Part shown: in pieces, positions 43,129 to 56,300 of the stretch
How positions within the stretch are numbered: position 1 is the stretch's first letter
Layout: the number at the start of each line of letters is the position of its first letter
Assembly (NCBI GenBank): GCA_014706295.1
Contig: JACSVZ010000002.1
Coordinates: 131,883,431 to 131,947,430 of the forward strand
Direction of reading: 5' to 3'
DNA length: 64,000 nt
DNA from: Lycocorax pyrrhopterus obiensis
Lineage: Eukaryota > Chordata > Aves > Passeriformes > Paradisaeidae
Notes under the pieces: model-generated
Told to the model about the DNA's origin: nothing
Databases searched by the model: none
What the model saw: only the letters and a program-made list of their open reading frames with translations
Program-made: the position numbers and the translations under genes

Positions 43129-46100
43129 AACTGACTTACTGGGCTGGGTTGGTCCTAACCATACCTGTTGTTCTCCAGTAGTACCTGCAAGACAACACAC
43201 TGCCTTCCTCCATTTATATGTAAGCTTCACACAGACTGGTGTGGATGGTTCTTCTCTCCAAGGACAGGCAAGGGAGCACAGGAGAGTCAATAAACTAACC
43301 TCACCAAACTCATTTAGAGAGTTGCACAGGGAAGGGTTTTGGGAAGAGGGCTAGAAGAGTAAAATGGTCCAGAGCAAGGCAGAAATGTCTTTACAGGTGA
43401 GACTTCTACACCTTCTGTCTTCCAAATTCAGATGGTGCAGGATACAGCCAGACAGACCCAAGAGATGTAAATCTGTTTGCCAAGAGAGAGTGGCGATATG
43501 GCCCCAGGACTGATGGCTGGTTTTACACAGAAACACTTGGTGGCACATCTGGTATTAGTAGCAGGAACCACCTACTTTCAAGCCTGCCAAAAAAGATATG
43601 ATTGCTTCACTCTGTATCAGCTGTTCTCCTATACACAAGCATTCACGCGGTTTCCTAGAAGATGAACAAGCCTGCCTCCCTTCACTGTAACTCTGGGACT
43701 ATATGTGTTTCAAAGAAGCTAGATAAAATGCACTAAAACCAAAGAGCAGAAGTATATTTGGAGCACAAACCTCTTTATGGCTTCAATGGCTTATCTGTGC
43801 ACTGGCATACTCAGTGCACAGCCCTCTGGCTGTGTCCACACCAGGCACAGACTGACGGGCAGACTCTGGAGAGCTCTGGCGTGCTCTGCCCTCGAGTCAC
43901 TAAGCCGAAAAACCTTGAATGTGTAATGTGGCAAGCACAAGTCATCAGAGCAATGCCTTAAACACTTCAGTCCCATATGTGAAAAGCCAAGATCAGTATA
44001 CTGTATTCCCACCAAAGCTCCTCCAAAAAGCGGAGTAGCATGTGAACAAAAATAATTAACCTAGTAAGCAGAAATTCATAAACCTCTCCTCAAAACCTGT
44101 ATTGCAAGAGTTATCCTTCAAACCTAGACAAACTGCAGAATGTTTCCTAGGGGCTATCATACTAACATATTACAACTTCTATTTATTGTGAGGTTTGCAT
44201 AATTGTTCCAGAAAAATATCAATTTATAGCACAACATGCAAGAAATGATAAAAAAATCATTACAAAGTGTCATTCAGCAGAGTTCAAACTGTCAGGAATT
44301 TTGGATGATGCATTTCAGCCGAGAGTATTTTAGTACATTTGACCATCCCATAGAATTGTTCATCAACATTTCGTTCCTCCCTCACTTCTACATTTTGGTA
44401 ATTTTACAGGACACACAAAAAGGTCTTTAAGACATACATTAATACCAAATAGTGGCCAATTTCTTCATAATTCCTAGGTACCGCAGGGGTGTTGCACCAC
44501 ATCTTTGGAGTGGTGATGCCTGTGATTGCTTCCTGAACACATACTACATTTCAAAGGAGTTCTGCATTTCCAGAACTATTCTAATCAAGCAGACAAGGCC
44601 ACCAACTGGGAAGGGCACAGTGACAAGCAGTTCTCTGCTGTAGCAGAAGGAGCACATACAGGTTGCAGAAATGTAACTAATTTTTAATTTCATCATTTTC
44701 AAACCTTTTTGTAACGGTTCCAGTTCCCTCAGTCACATCAACTGCCCCTGCCATGCCCATACACACCCCCTGCCAGCTATCTCCATCCTATCCAATGATA
44801 AATGGTAAAGAAAATACTTTCATTTACTGAAGTATTTTGTTTCTGGTCTTACAGAGACATTTTTTAAGTGCTTCCACACACAGTTCAGTATTTTATCAGC
44901 AATGTTTTATCTGGCACAGGAAATTCAGACATATGTCCTGAAGGCATCATGGAGCCTCCATAACCGATATTGGATAGCTGAAGTTGGGAGAAGAGTGTTA
45001 TAACTGAGTAGGAAACCCTCTCGTATCATCTCATGTGCCTAACTCAGCTTGTATATTCACAGCTGACTTCCCTTTTCCAAGTAATCATACATTTTATCAG
45101 TCTTCACCATGGCTGCACATTTATTTACATTTTGAAGAACCAAGTGTCACGGCATATTTCCAGCTATTTGGACATATTCATGAGGCTCCTCCTGAAGGCC
45201 CACAATTAGGCTGGAGAGCTGACACCCAGCCCCTCTGACAGATTGCCTGAGTACATTTGATGTTGTTAACACTGCCCAGAATACTCATGATGAGATGCCA
45301 CAGTGAGATGTTTAGAAAATGGCAGCACTTGTCCATTTGGACTGCAGATTACCATTCCAGCTATTACATGCTGAATTTTTTTTTTTTTAATAAAGCCAAG
45401 CTATTCTTGCAGTTTTGACATAAACAAGCCAATGACAAAACTGTTTTCCAGCATTAAAATTTCAAATAATTGCTCCCATAAGACTATTACCCCTCCTGCC
45501 CTTCTGGCTGGAGATGGAACCCATCTGGAGGTGCCAGCACCAACCCCATAAACTCCGAGTTGCCTGCCACCTATGCAGAGCTCCACATCCAGGCTGCCTG
45601 AAAAACCACACTTGCACATTCGTAGGAAAAGCTGCAAGGTCTCAACAGCTAAAGTTTTTCTGAGAGCCTGTCCTAGCTGGGTGGATGCCTGCTCCTGTCT
45701 GCTTCCTGTGCCGTCCAGATGCAGATGTTGGTGACCTCTCTGGGAGCACTTCCCCATGTATGGAGAAAACCAGGCACTTCAGGAACAGCCAAGCTCCGTG
45801 GAATCAAGCCCTGAAAATGGGAACTAGGAGTCTCTGCCATGTCTTTTCCTTGACCTGAAAGCCCCTGAAGGATGGACCTGTCTGGGTGCAGCTGAGGAGG
45901 GGCAAGTGCCAGGGCTGGTGAATGAGTGCCAGACAGAGGGAGTGGCAGCAGGAGCAGGAGGGGGAGTGACCCATTTGCAGCAGGGGATGAAAACGGATCC
46001 TGGAACATCTGGGCAGGGGGATGCAGGAAAATGGATGGAGGTGGGGACCACAAACGAGATGAGCAGGCTGAAGAGGAAGTCTGGGAGTCAGAGAGGAGTG

Positions 46101-48376
46101 GGAGGAGGGGCAGGTTGAGGAGGAAGGATCACCATGGGGAAAGCAGGCTTGGATGCAAGAGTGGAATGCGGTGGGTGGGAAAAGGTGGACATGGTCTGAG
46201 ATCTCACTGAAGCTGGTGGAAAGAGTCCTCTTTTGAAGAGAGTAAAGGAACAAATGATCTGAGTGGAGGAATGCAGAATCCCCACAATAATGAAGTACAA
46301 GCAAGAAGCCTATCTAAAGCCATGTCTCCTGACAAAGAATCATCCAAACATATGGTGAAAGAGGAGATAAAGGAATTAAAGCTCCTGAAGTGCAACTCCT
46401 GGATTTTCCTTGCGTCGTTAAAGAGAAATTTCCCCTACCAAGCACAAGAAAGGAGGGCACTGATTACACAGATCCACAGCTCCTCATCTGCCTGGCCAAG
46501 AGATAGGGAGAAGATACCATTTGAGAGAGGGGTACTGTAAGCATTACTGCAGATGCACTGAAGCAGACTTAATGGAGGGAGGGTGATGGGAGTGTGGCAC
46601 ATGCCCTGACACACGCAGGAGGTCTGAGCTTGCAGCCAGCCAGGCAGAGCTCCTCACTTGCCCCAGTGCTGCTTGCTCCCTCCAGGAGATCTCCCAATGA
46701 TTCAGGATTCCTGGGTTCCCGTGGGTACCCCCAGTGCAGGGGAAGTTCCTGCCAAAGTTAGCCCTTTCCTGGTTACCAAAATCAGGTTGTTGTGAGCCCC
46801 TACTTCCTCAAAACTGAGGCTTGAATAGCTCCAGTGCCAATGGAGTTGTGTGGGTTAAGACAGACTTCCCCACATGCAACGTGTCACACATGGGAAAACT
46901 GCATAGCTGTAAATGGAAACCCTGGTCCCCAGAACTTCTACTCTTGAGTCCTGCTTCTTCCCACGGTGCCAGTTCAAAACTGAGTGTTAGATATTTAAAA
47001 CATGAAGAAGATGAAATGCTTATTTTTTAAAAGTGCTTTCTGAGAACACAGTACAATTCTCTCCTGCTTGGTATACCAACACTCAGCTATGGTTTATTCA
47101 ACTGTATTTGATTGTTGTAATAAAGTTATTTGCTAAATTAACATCTGGCTCATGTTAACTCCTCCCTAAACTCTCCAAAAGGAGGGTGGTATTATTTCCT
47201 CCAAAATATCACAGATCTGATTTTATTTCTCAGCCCTCTGAACAATATCCATGCCTTGCAGCTCCACCTGATGCAGCGTTGTGTGTCCAGTTTGTCACAA
47301 GACTGTTTGTGTCCTTTCCCATCAGCTTATTCTCCAAGACAATTATAAAATGTCAGACCTCCTCTCATGATACTGCTCCCTCAGTCTCTCACTATCCCTC
47401 AAGCCTGGTTACAGTTCCCGTAGACTAAATTATTTCCTAGGAGTTAAAGCTTTCTTTAAGCAATGGTCAGAAAATCCTATTAATCATGTCTGTGGCAATC
47501 AAAATTCCAGTCAGGGAAAGTGAAACATAATTACTCATTTTCATCAGGCAAGCTGCTGCCCTACACCTGAGTTTATTAACCAGCTGGCATATCTGATCAG
47601 GGGATGGAAAAAACTCCCACCAGATGTCAAAGGGGAGAAAGTGGAAATGTGCCCAGCTGGTCCTCAACTTTCTAAAACTCTTCTCTTCCCTGCTCAGCCT
47701 TTCACAACTAATTTAACACATGCTGTCCCAAAGGGCAGTGTGAGATGCAGGTTGCTTGTGCAGCAGGACAAGTGGTTTTAGCAATAAACACCTCTTTTCT
47801 GGCCTCAGAAGGGGCTGGCAGTGCTGTGCTCTTCACCAGACGAAGTCCACCTCCCTGATGCAGGCAGAGCAAAGGGGCAAGAGCCCGACCTGTGATACCA
47901 CAGGGCACTTTGAAAACTGTGTACAGCCCTGCACTTAGCATCATACTTATCTGTTGTTGTTTGGAAATTAAAAAGAAAGATAAGGCAAAAGATTCAGGAT
48001 AAAAACCTGGCCATTTAGGTCAGTATTTTACCTTAGGTACATGATTAGTTGCCTTTTTTTTTTTTTAATTGCTTTTTTCTTTTTAAAAGAGTTAAATCTG
48101 TCCCCTGATAAATATTCATATTTTCTTCACTACTAGAAATGTTCCTGAGGCTCAAACTTTGCATCTTATTAGCTGAAGCTGTTAGTCTTAGTGTAGTTAG
48201 TAACCATAATTGGGCTAATGGAGCATGTACCTGAAATAGTTATTGCTCTCTCTTGGAACTGAAAAGGCCATTTTGGAAGTATAAATGTTTTTTGATCTAT
48301 CAGGAAAGGCTTCTCAGAGTTTCCAGATAATGGCTGGCTGCAGAAGAGTCCTTAGACCGCCCACACAAATGTATCT

Positions 48377-48384
48377 TGACGTCA
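48377..48384. promoter_or_regulatory. perfect CRE octamer outside a CpG island
   Basis: TGACGTCA occurs in AT-rich, repeat-free sequence. CpG depletion makes this octamer rare in bulk bird DNA (less than one expected in 64 kb), so preservation could reflect a cAMP-responsive enhancer. A chance occurrence remains possible. Confidence 0.3.
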
Positions 48385-48791
48385 GAATCCAGACCGAGAA
48401 AGAAAGAGAACAAACACAAAAATTGACTGGTAAATATCTTTAAGATGACTGGCACACTGTTATGAATTTATGAGAAATAATTCAGAACATTTAAAATAAT
48501 CAACCAGAATTCAAGGACTTCTTAGAGAAACAGAGGCACACTTTGAGGCTCGGATATTCATTCACCCAGCCACTACCTCATCTGAATGACGGTGAGGGTA
48601 TTTGAATCTCATTTTTGTTACTGCTAGTATGATATAATGACCCACTGAAATTCACTTATCTGAAGCCTTTGCTTATCATGGATGCACAGAGTGATTTTCT
48701 TCTTTAGAAATGAAAACTATCAACCAGTCAGACAATACCAGAGATAAAGAGCATATGACCAAAAAATGAAGCACAGAAAAAAAATCAGTAA

Positions 48792-48829
48792 CAAAAGCCC
48801 TCCTACCTGCCAAAAGCCTTCCTACCTGC
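48792..48829. repeat. 19-bp tandem duplication
   Basis: caaaagccctcctacctgc (48792-48810) is followed at once by caaaagccttcctacctgc (48811-48829), with one difference. It is a local duplication without visible function. Confidence 0.85.
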
Positions 48830-51800
48830 TGTTATGAAAACCATGGGTCCTAAGATTTTGTTTAGCAGCACAATGGACTAATTACAAATGGCTTTGGTAG
48901 CACATACATTATTCACATTATCGGGCATAGGATAAGAATTAAAAATCACTGCTAAATTAATTTCCTTCCCAAGATGAAATGAGAAGTTGCTCAGGGGACC
49001 AGGTGATACAGAGAATTAATAGAGCTTTGAACAAACAAGAAAACAGTGCAGGGAAACAGAAAAATCAAAGGGGTCTAAGTATTCATCAGCTACCTTAATT
49101 TAAGCATGAAACCAAAGAGCTGTGACAGCCGACACTCAAAGCATTGCACAGGCCTCACGGGTGTCTATTTAACACAGGGAGAGCAGTTCCTGGTTGGGAA
49201 TGGTTCCTCAGGACAGAGCCAGGTTTGGTCCGGAGCCAGGGCTGGTACTGGTGTTTAAGAGATGGGATGTGGAGATGAACAGGCAGTATCTGGGTTAACT
49301 TGTGCTTGTTTTATGCTGCACCCTTCCCCACATTCCCTAGTGCTACCATCCATGGCAAGCCAAGCAGAGGGGATTGCCTTCATCCCCCAGGCCATGTCCC
49401 ATCCCACCAGGCTGATGTCCATTCCACAAGGTGCTCCTGGGGTGGGTGAAACTCACTGCTGGAAGACCAGTCTGATAAGTCGGAGACAGTAAAGTTCTTA
49501 CGGATCTCTTACCAGATCCACAGGAGTCAAATGTGTTGGTTTCAAGCCCACGATGACAAGGCAAGGAAAGTCCTTGTTCTTTCCCACCTTATACCCAGCT
49601 GCAGGGCTGGCACCTGGAAAAAGTAAATACTCCTTGAGCTTATGGGATCTCTCAAAGGAGCTGGCTTTTCTTAGAATTGGGGAAGCCATTCATATCAGAA
49701 GAAAAAGGAGAAGCAAACTTCAGCCTTGGCATGCAGAGCAGCCTTTTACCAACACACCTCCTTGAAGTGAGAATACACCTGAGAACAAAGATGTGGTCCC
49801 TCGCACGCACATGAACGTCCTTACTCTCTGTATTCCTCCTACAGGAGCCTCTGTGTGGCCTCTTGCCATCTTTTTTGACCACAAACAGTCTGGACACAAG
49901 ATGCATCATTTGATCTCATGCGCAGGTGGTTTCCAGTGATATCAAGAACAACCACAGAGAGGCTGGGGAACCTTCACCCTCAAGACTGGGAGCCCACCAT
50001 TCCCTTTCACATGCACGTGACCGTGTTATTTATATTCTGCATTTTCCATTATTCCTGTGTGTTCAGGGGTGGGGAACGCACACGCCCTCAGGGGAATTGG
50101 AAATCCCGTTTGACCATCAGCACAGGACAGGTTCCCAACATTTTGTGTTCTCTCGTGGGTACCCCAGATGGGAATCCCATTTTCCAAGCACTCCTGCTCA
50201 GCTCCCTCACGGAAGCAAAACCCAGGAGAAGCGGGCTTGGTGGGAGTGCCAGAACCCTCTGGGGGAGCAGGACCTGCTCTTTTGTCTATCTAGCAAACTG
50301 AGAACAAAGGAGGTGAAGGATGGGGCCATTTGCAATTAGAAAATGCAAAGAGGAGAAGAACTAGCTTTCCCACCATACTGATTTCCCACAGGCATTACAA
50401 GCCAGACTAACTTTCTCCTAGATTTTTGGCTTCTCTGGCCCACTCTGCTGCTTTCAGTCTACAGCTTAGGCTCTGTGCTTCACATAAGCAGGGGAAAACA
50501 ACCCCCAAGTAAGGGAACAGAGGGAATGGTAGTCAAAAATTGCATGTTTCTCTACCTCGAAGGCACCCTTAAGCAGTTCTACATGAATATACACACCTAA
50601 ATATTTTTTTGTCCCCTGCCTCCCTCATTCTCTCTTGGGCATTTATTTATGTAAGAAAGGTGACAGCATTTAAAAGAAGAGATAATTGGCTCAGACACAA
50701 CTGGATGCTGCATGAGGAGGGCACTCATCTCTGCTTGACAGATCAAAATGCTTCTGCTTTCTGTTGCATAAAACATGCATAAAATTGGTCAGAAAAGAGG
50801 CATGAGATTACAAACAACTCAAGAAGTTGCCACAGTCACAAAGACTAAATATTTAATCGATTTGTTGTTTATGCAAGAGGTGAGCACAAACCCCAGCTCC
50901 ACTCACATGAGAAGGAATGCACTGAGGAGTACTGCTGATGCCAGATTGCAAATGGCATGGAGACTTGCCCAGCTGCCACCCATGGCTCAGGATAACCCAG
51001 CTTTCACCCCAGCCTGAAGAAAATGAATGATCTACTTTTACAAGGAAAAATTCAGAAGTCTTTAAGTGTTACTGAAAGACATTTTTTTTAACACCACCCA
51101 CATAGCCTTCATTTTTTGGTAAGTCTCAAAGTAAGAGCCACACCAAACAAAAGTTTAACAATCCAGATTTAGATTTTCTAAAACCTCTTCCCTCTTTGCA
51201 GTATTTGTGGGCACTTTGTTGAAGTGTATTTGCTTCAAAATGTGCTTCAGTTGTTCCTTAAGGGGATAAGAGCCATCCCTCAAACATACTGCTGAACCTT
51301 CATGAAAACCTGCAGTTTTCCATTAAAAAAAACCCAGCTGATGTAGCTGGAGAGTTTATTGGTGAGAAAAATCAAGGTTAGTCTCAGCTGGCCTTTGGCT
51401 TGAGCCTGCGGCCCTGCTCCAAACCCTCCACTGCCCTGCAAGCACAAGGGGCTCCATTCACCACCCACGTAACATCACTGAAGTCAGATAAATCAGCTCA
51501 GCTTCTTCTAAAAAGAGCATAAACCATTTTTCACGTTGCAATTCCAAGAGAAAGAAAGGAAAAAATGTATTGGGCTCCAGACACCACACACAACTGAGTC
51601 TCACTTTGTCTGGAAACAATACAAAATTCACATGCAAAGCATAAGGAGGACACAAAGGGCCCTGTCAACCCCTACGAACTCGCAACAGAGGGTTCCCCTC
51701 TGAGCCTATATAAACACCATATGCATTGCTGGCTCTGAGAAATCCTGGGGACAGCTATGGCTGGATAAGAACTGCTGGGTCAGAAGATAATCCAGGAGAG

Positions 51801-53133
51801 TGAGACAAGCTGGTGTGTTAGACAAAGGCCAGCACAGTCCTTGCAACAATCCACCAAACGACACAGTGCACACTGCAAGGAGCTTTGCTGAGCTGCTGAA
51901 GGCAAAACATGGACAAAAGATTAATTGAGCCTTAAATAATAGCTCTCAGTGGAGAGCCGAATCTCTGTGCCTTGAAGAGCAATGCACTTGAGTGTGTCAG
52001 ATCCCTGACAAATGCCAGTAGTGCCCAAAGAGGCAGGAGTTGAGCAGAATTTGCTACCCTTTAGGAGAAAAAATAGGTATTTAAACAGTATGGTTTAAAA
52101 GGTAAATACTCATAAAAAGACATGGTACCCATGATGTGCAATGAATACCTATGTATGTGTTGTACTCACCTGACAACAGCAGAGCCAAACCCCAAGCAAA
52201 GCTACCCCTTGAGGCTCTGAGCTGGTCCCCATCAGGTTTAGCTTTGCCAGGACACTGTGTGGGATCTGGAGAAGCTGGTGTGACAGCCTCTCCTACCAGA
52301 AGCATGTCTTGTGCTCAACATCCCACAGCTCATGGGCTGCAAAGGTAGAAGGAATCATTTCTACTACTGCAGAGACATTATTTCAGACCTCTCCATGGGT
52401 CTAGCACTTCGTCACACACAAAGACTCCAAGACTATGATCTAATTCCTGCATATATTTAAAACAGGACTATTCTGTGGCATGGGCAAGGAGGAGGGAAAG
52501 CTCTAAGGAAAGGCTGGATTAGGACCCTGCCATTCACAAGCAAACAAGTCATTGCTAATTGCTTGTAATCCATGAGTCCAGGGCTGCTCAGGGCAGGGTG
52601 ACCCTCCTCCAGTTTCTTGCTGACCATTTATGTCATCCCTAGTCACTGTGAAAGTGTAGTGTGTTCTGGAAGCTTCAACAGCACAAATATTTCTCAAGAG
52701 CCTCAGCTCACCAGATGAGATACACACCTATTGTCTCTCACCTTGTCTGTACATGGCTTCCCACCTTGTCTTCTCCACATGCCTCAGTTCTCATGGACAA
52801 GCAGTTGGAAGTGTGACACACAGGGGCCAATGGCTGCAGTACCTCCTACAACCTGGATGGCACCTACATGGTACAGCCATGCCCTAGCTCTCCAGGCTGC
52901 CAGATGAGACAGAAATCCCAGTGATGGTGGGAACTGCTGCTCTGTCAGCACAGGTGGGCTGAGTACCTGTGATACGCAGGGTGCTGGTCCTGAGAGGCTA
53001 GAGGTGGACTGCTGGTAGGGATCAGTTCTGTAAATGAGACACTACCAGATGAGTAAAAAGCTCTTTGGGTGAAAAACTCTGCTCTCCTTGAGACCTACTG
53101 CAAACCAAACCCAGAGCTGCGATCCCAGCACGT

Positions 53134-53385
53134 ATCACAGAATCAACTGAGTTGGAAGGGACCCTCAAGGATCATCGAGTCCGACGCCTGGCCCTGCACA
53201 GCACCATCCCCAAGGGTCACACCATGTGCCCGAGAGCACTGTCCAAACACTTCTTGAACTCTGTCAGGCTTGGTGCTGTGACCACTTCCCTGGGGAGCTG
53301 TTCCAGCGCCCAACCACCCCCTGGCTGAAGAATCTTTCTAATATCCAGCCTAAACTGCCCATGACACAACTGTTATGAGGCCCAG
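53134..53385 (-). mobile_element. CR1 LINE 3' fragment, minus strand
   Basis: Read on the plus strand it begins 'atcacagaatcaactgagtt' and 'ggaagggaccctcaaggatc', the reverse complement of a CR1 3' tail. It continues through 'atcatcgagtccgacgcctg', 'gggagctgttccagcgccca' and 'taatatccagcctaaactgc', and fades at about 53385. The surviving CpG sites and good agreement with consensus suggest that it is younger than the other copies in the window. Confidence 0.93.
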
Positions 53386-56300
53386 CAGTCCATAGCCTGG
53401 AGACTGGCTCACGTGTTGCTGCCTCCCAAGAGCTATGTTTATTGTCAGAAAAGCCTCTGAATCCCTGAGACTCCTGAGGGTACTGATGGCTTCATATCAG
53501 TGGGCTTTCCTTAGCCACATGGAGATGATGCACATTCTCACTCTTCATCTTCCACATGGTACCTAATTCACTGTGCAAGACAGAGGTCAGCCAGAGGACT
53601 TCAGAGATCATCAGATCTCATACAAATCAAAGCAGACTCATCTAGGAAGTTACAAGAGCCTTGAGAACTATTTCTACCTTCATTTATAGATTGTCAATGT
53701 CTGAATAAGATGTTCTGGCTGAAAGAAGATTCCCAAAGTATCTTCTGAACCAGCTGAAGGATCTCAGATGAAAATATCTTTGGATAGTTTTGGGTTTCAG
53801 AACTCAGAAGAAGGCTTTAAAATGGTAAAAGACATGGAAATTATGGATAAGGGATGAAGACTAGATCTCCCTAAGTTCAAAACTACTTGTAAGTCTTGCA
53901 GAGCACTAGTCATCCAGCCCTTCAAAAATAAGCTACACTCAAAACTGCAGAAAGAAGAAGCACATTGAGGCCACAAAGAATGAAGTGTCCTGGTATGTCC
54001 TGGGTAATCAGAAGGTATCAGAACTGCTGAATGTATTGATGGTGTTTGCCTGTCATGGGACAAAACCAAGGTTAAGCTCTGAGTCCTTGGAGTTGTAGCT
54101 CCTGTCCCCCACAAGCCAGTAACCTGATAAAACCATTACTGTCCTATTACTGGTTGCAGAATGAAAGAGTTAACCTACGTGAAACTCCTCTCAGTCCTGG
54201 AGTCCTCTGGACTCATACACTTTCACCAACTGTGACACCGATGTGTCGGACATTGCTCTCTATGCAACTCTTTGAATAACATTCTGTAGCATCTCCTACC
54301 CAAATTCTACATCTCTGTTGTGGGACACAGAGTGAGCAAAACTAACCCATGAATACCCTGCCCTTCTGGACAATTTGCCATTTACTTCATCTGGATTTGC
54401 AAGCTTTGCCAACTGTGTTTCCCAGCCTGTGTGGTGAGCAGAGGTTCCCTGCTGTGTCTGCGGGTCACAACCCCGCACTCCCCCAGACCTTTTCACTCCA
54501 GCTAGTCCTGTTAGAAGCAGGAGATTTACATTTTGGTAGGGACCCGCTGTGTTTACACTTTCCAAGTGGCTTATACGTTTAAGGGAGGTTATTGGGAACC
54601 TCAAGTGTCAGACAGATTTAAGAGCTCAATATCACAGTGGGCAGTGGAGAGCACTTCGAACTCAATCGATGCTGACCAAAGCCTTCTCTCTGAAGGTGAT
54701 AGGTTTACTTTTGATGTTGGTCCCATGTGAAGTACTGAACTGTCAACCTTATAAATTGAGAGTTTTGGGACTCCTGATCTTCTCCTACAAACACAGCTTG
54801 CTTTTTAAGTGCGACTGAGATCCATAAGATGAAGCTTTTGAATCTTGCATTGGCAGTTTTATTGCTAAGGAAGTCTCCAAAAATGCATAGTTTCTTCAGC
54901 TGAAGAGTTCTCAGCTGATTTTGATGAAACTTACTAAGTTATTCAGCATTAACCTAACACATGCTCCCCTCCCCCCCAAAAAAGCCGATAAAATATTTTA
55001 AAAATTTCTGCTGTGACCAGAGAATGAAAATACATAATCTTATGATGTTTTTTTGGTCAAATTATACAGAGTTTGCAGTGGCAGAAGTCCTTAAATTTGA
55101 GGATAATTTTTGCAAGCTTATATTAAGAAAACAGAAGACTGAGAGTAGACCTACAAATACGTCCATGCTAAAATGAGATCCCAGAGACTTTGCAGTGCCT
55201 TTTCCATAAATCTGAGTCACAACGAGCAAACCTCTGACACTGCTTTCTTTGAAGTATTGTTTTACTAAAATAAAAAATGAAAATCCATGTGCTTCCTTCT
55301 ATGATGAATTATTCAGCCCCTACAGAAAAAGGGACAAAAGGAGGAAAGAAGAAAAAAGCTGGGAAGCATATAAATATCACTCACAAAATGCAGGAATAAA
55401 TCTAATAACATTTGGAATTTCTGTGGAAATATATTTTACTATTCTTTTCAACACAGGAAGCGTGCCCTCCGTTCACATGAAATAAATGTACATGAAAAAG
55501 ATACCAAAGGTTCTTGTGCAGCTGCAGTGCAGTGAGCTGCAGCCATCCATCATGCAGTTGCTGCCCTTGGGAACTGCCCTTTTATCCTAATTGTGTGCAG
55601 GGTTGTTCAGCTGTCACATGTGACTCTGATAGTTGTTTCTGCAGTTTTGCACACATTTTGTATACAGACTTCTGTAAATGGACCTCTGGTCTTCATTTCT
55701 CTGATCTGCTCTCTTTTAACAAAGTACAGTGTATCTGCAAGAGGGGAATTGTGTTCTCAGAATTCAAGCAGGCATGGTTCATCTTGTGCACTATCAGAAG
55801 GAAAAAATCTAAACTGGTATTAAACCCTGTGAAGTGAAACACTTTTGTTTTCAGCACTTGATAAATGAAACAGACATTTATATTTTACAGTGCAGATACA
55901 GATGACTTCGATGCTTTTCTCCTCAGCTATAATGTCCCAAACAGTTATTTCTAATGATCATCACTTTACAGTACAGCATTATACACTTCCCTTGGTACAA
56001 ATCGATTTTATGTAGAGGTTGATGCTTTCTTTCTAATGTTATGACCAAGTTTAATTCAAATGTAGTAGGAACACAGCAGGAAAATGCACTACTTCAAATA
56101 CAACTCCCACTGCAGAGCAAAGTAAGAAATTCAGCTTATCTTTCGATTAAAGCAGATGAGAGAGAGCAGTCAGTATGTGAACATTAATATGCATGAAGCT
56201 CAATAGAGTGTCTGTAGATGACAGCTGTATTCTGTTCACAAGGCACTGCTGGATGGGAGTGTTTTGCAGTGGTGTGAGCAAACCCCTGTGGCTCGGTGGT

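Larger units (their letters stand above)
41028..53133. other. long non-coding stretch
   Basis: No exon, RNA gene or transposon is recognised in about 12 kb. Visible items: overlapping frames of 185 and 134 codons at 42283-42840; 19-bp tandem duplications at 43091-43128 and 48792-48829; a T run at 45376-45388 followed by AATAAA; a purine-rich, G-rich stretch at about 45890-46220; T runs at 48054-48066; a perfect CRE octamer at 48377-48384; and a TATA-like box at 51707-51714. None is tied to a gene. Confidence 0.5.

Noticed and set aside
45376..45394. T run followed by AATAAA as a gene end
   Set aside because: No exon or transcript evidence lies upstream on the plus strand, and such words are common in AT-rich DNA.
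45804..46304. Minus-strand frame of 166 codons
   Set aside because: It is the complement of a purine-rich, G-rich stretch. Its Ser-, Pro- and Leu-rich composition follows from that base bias.
49918..50339. Two overlapping plus-strand frames of 127 and 137 codons
   Set aside because: They occupy different phases over the same DNA with no recognisable family and no flanking exon signals that I trust.
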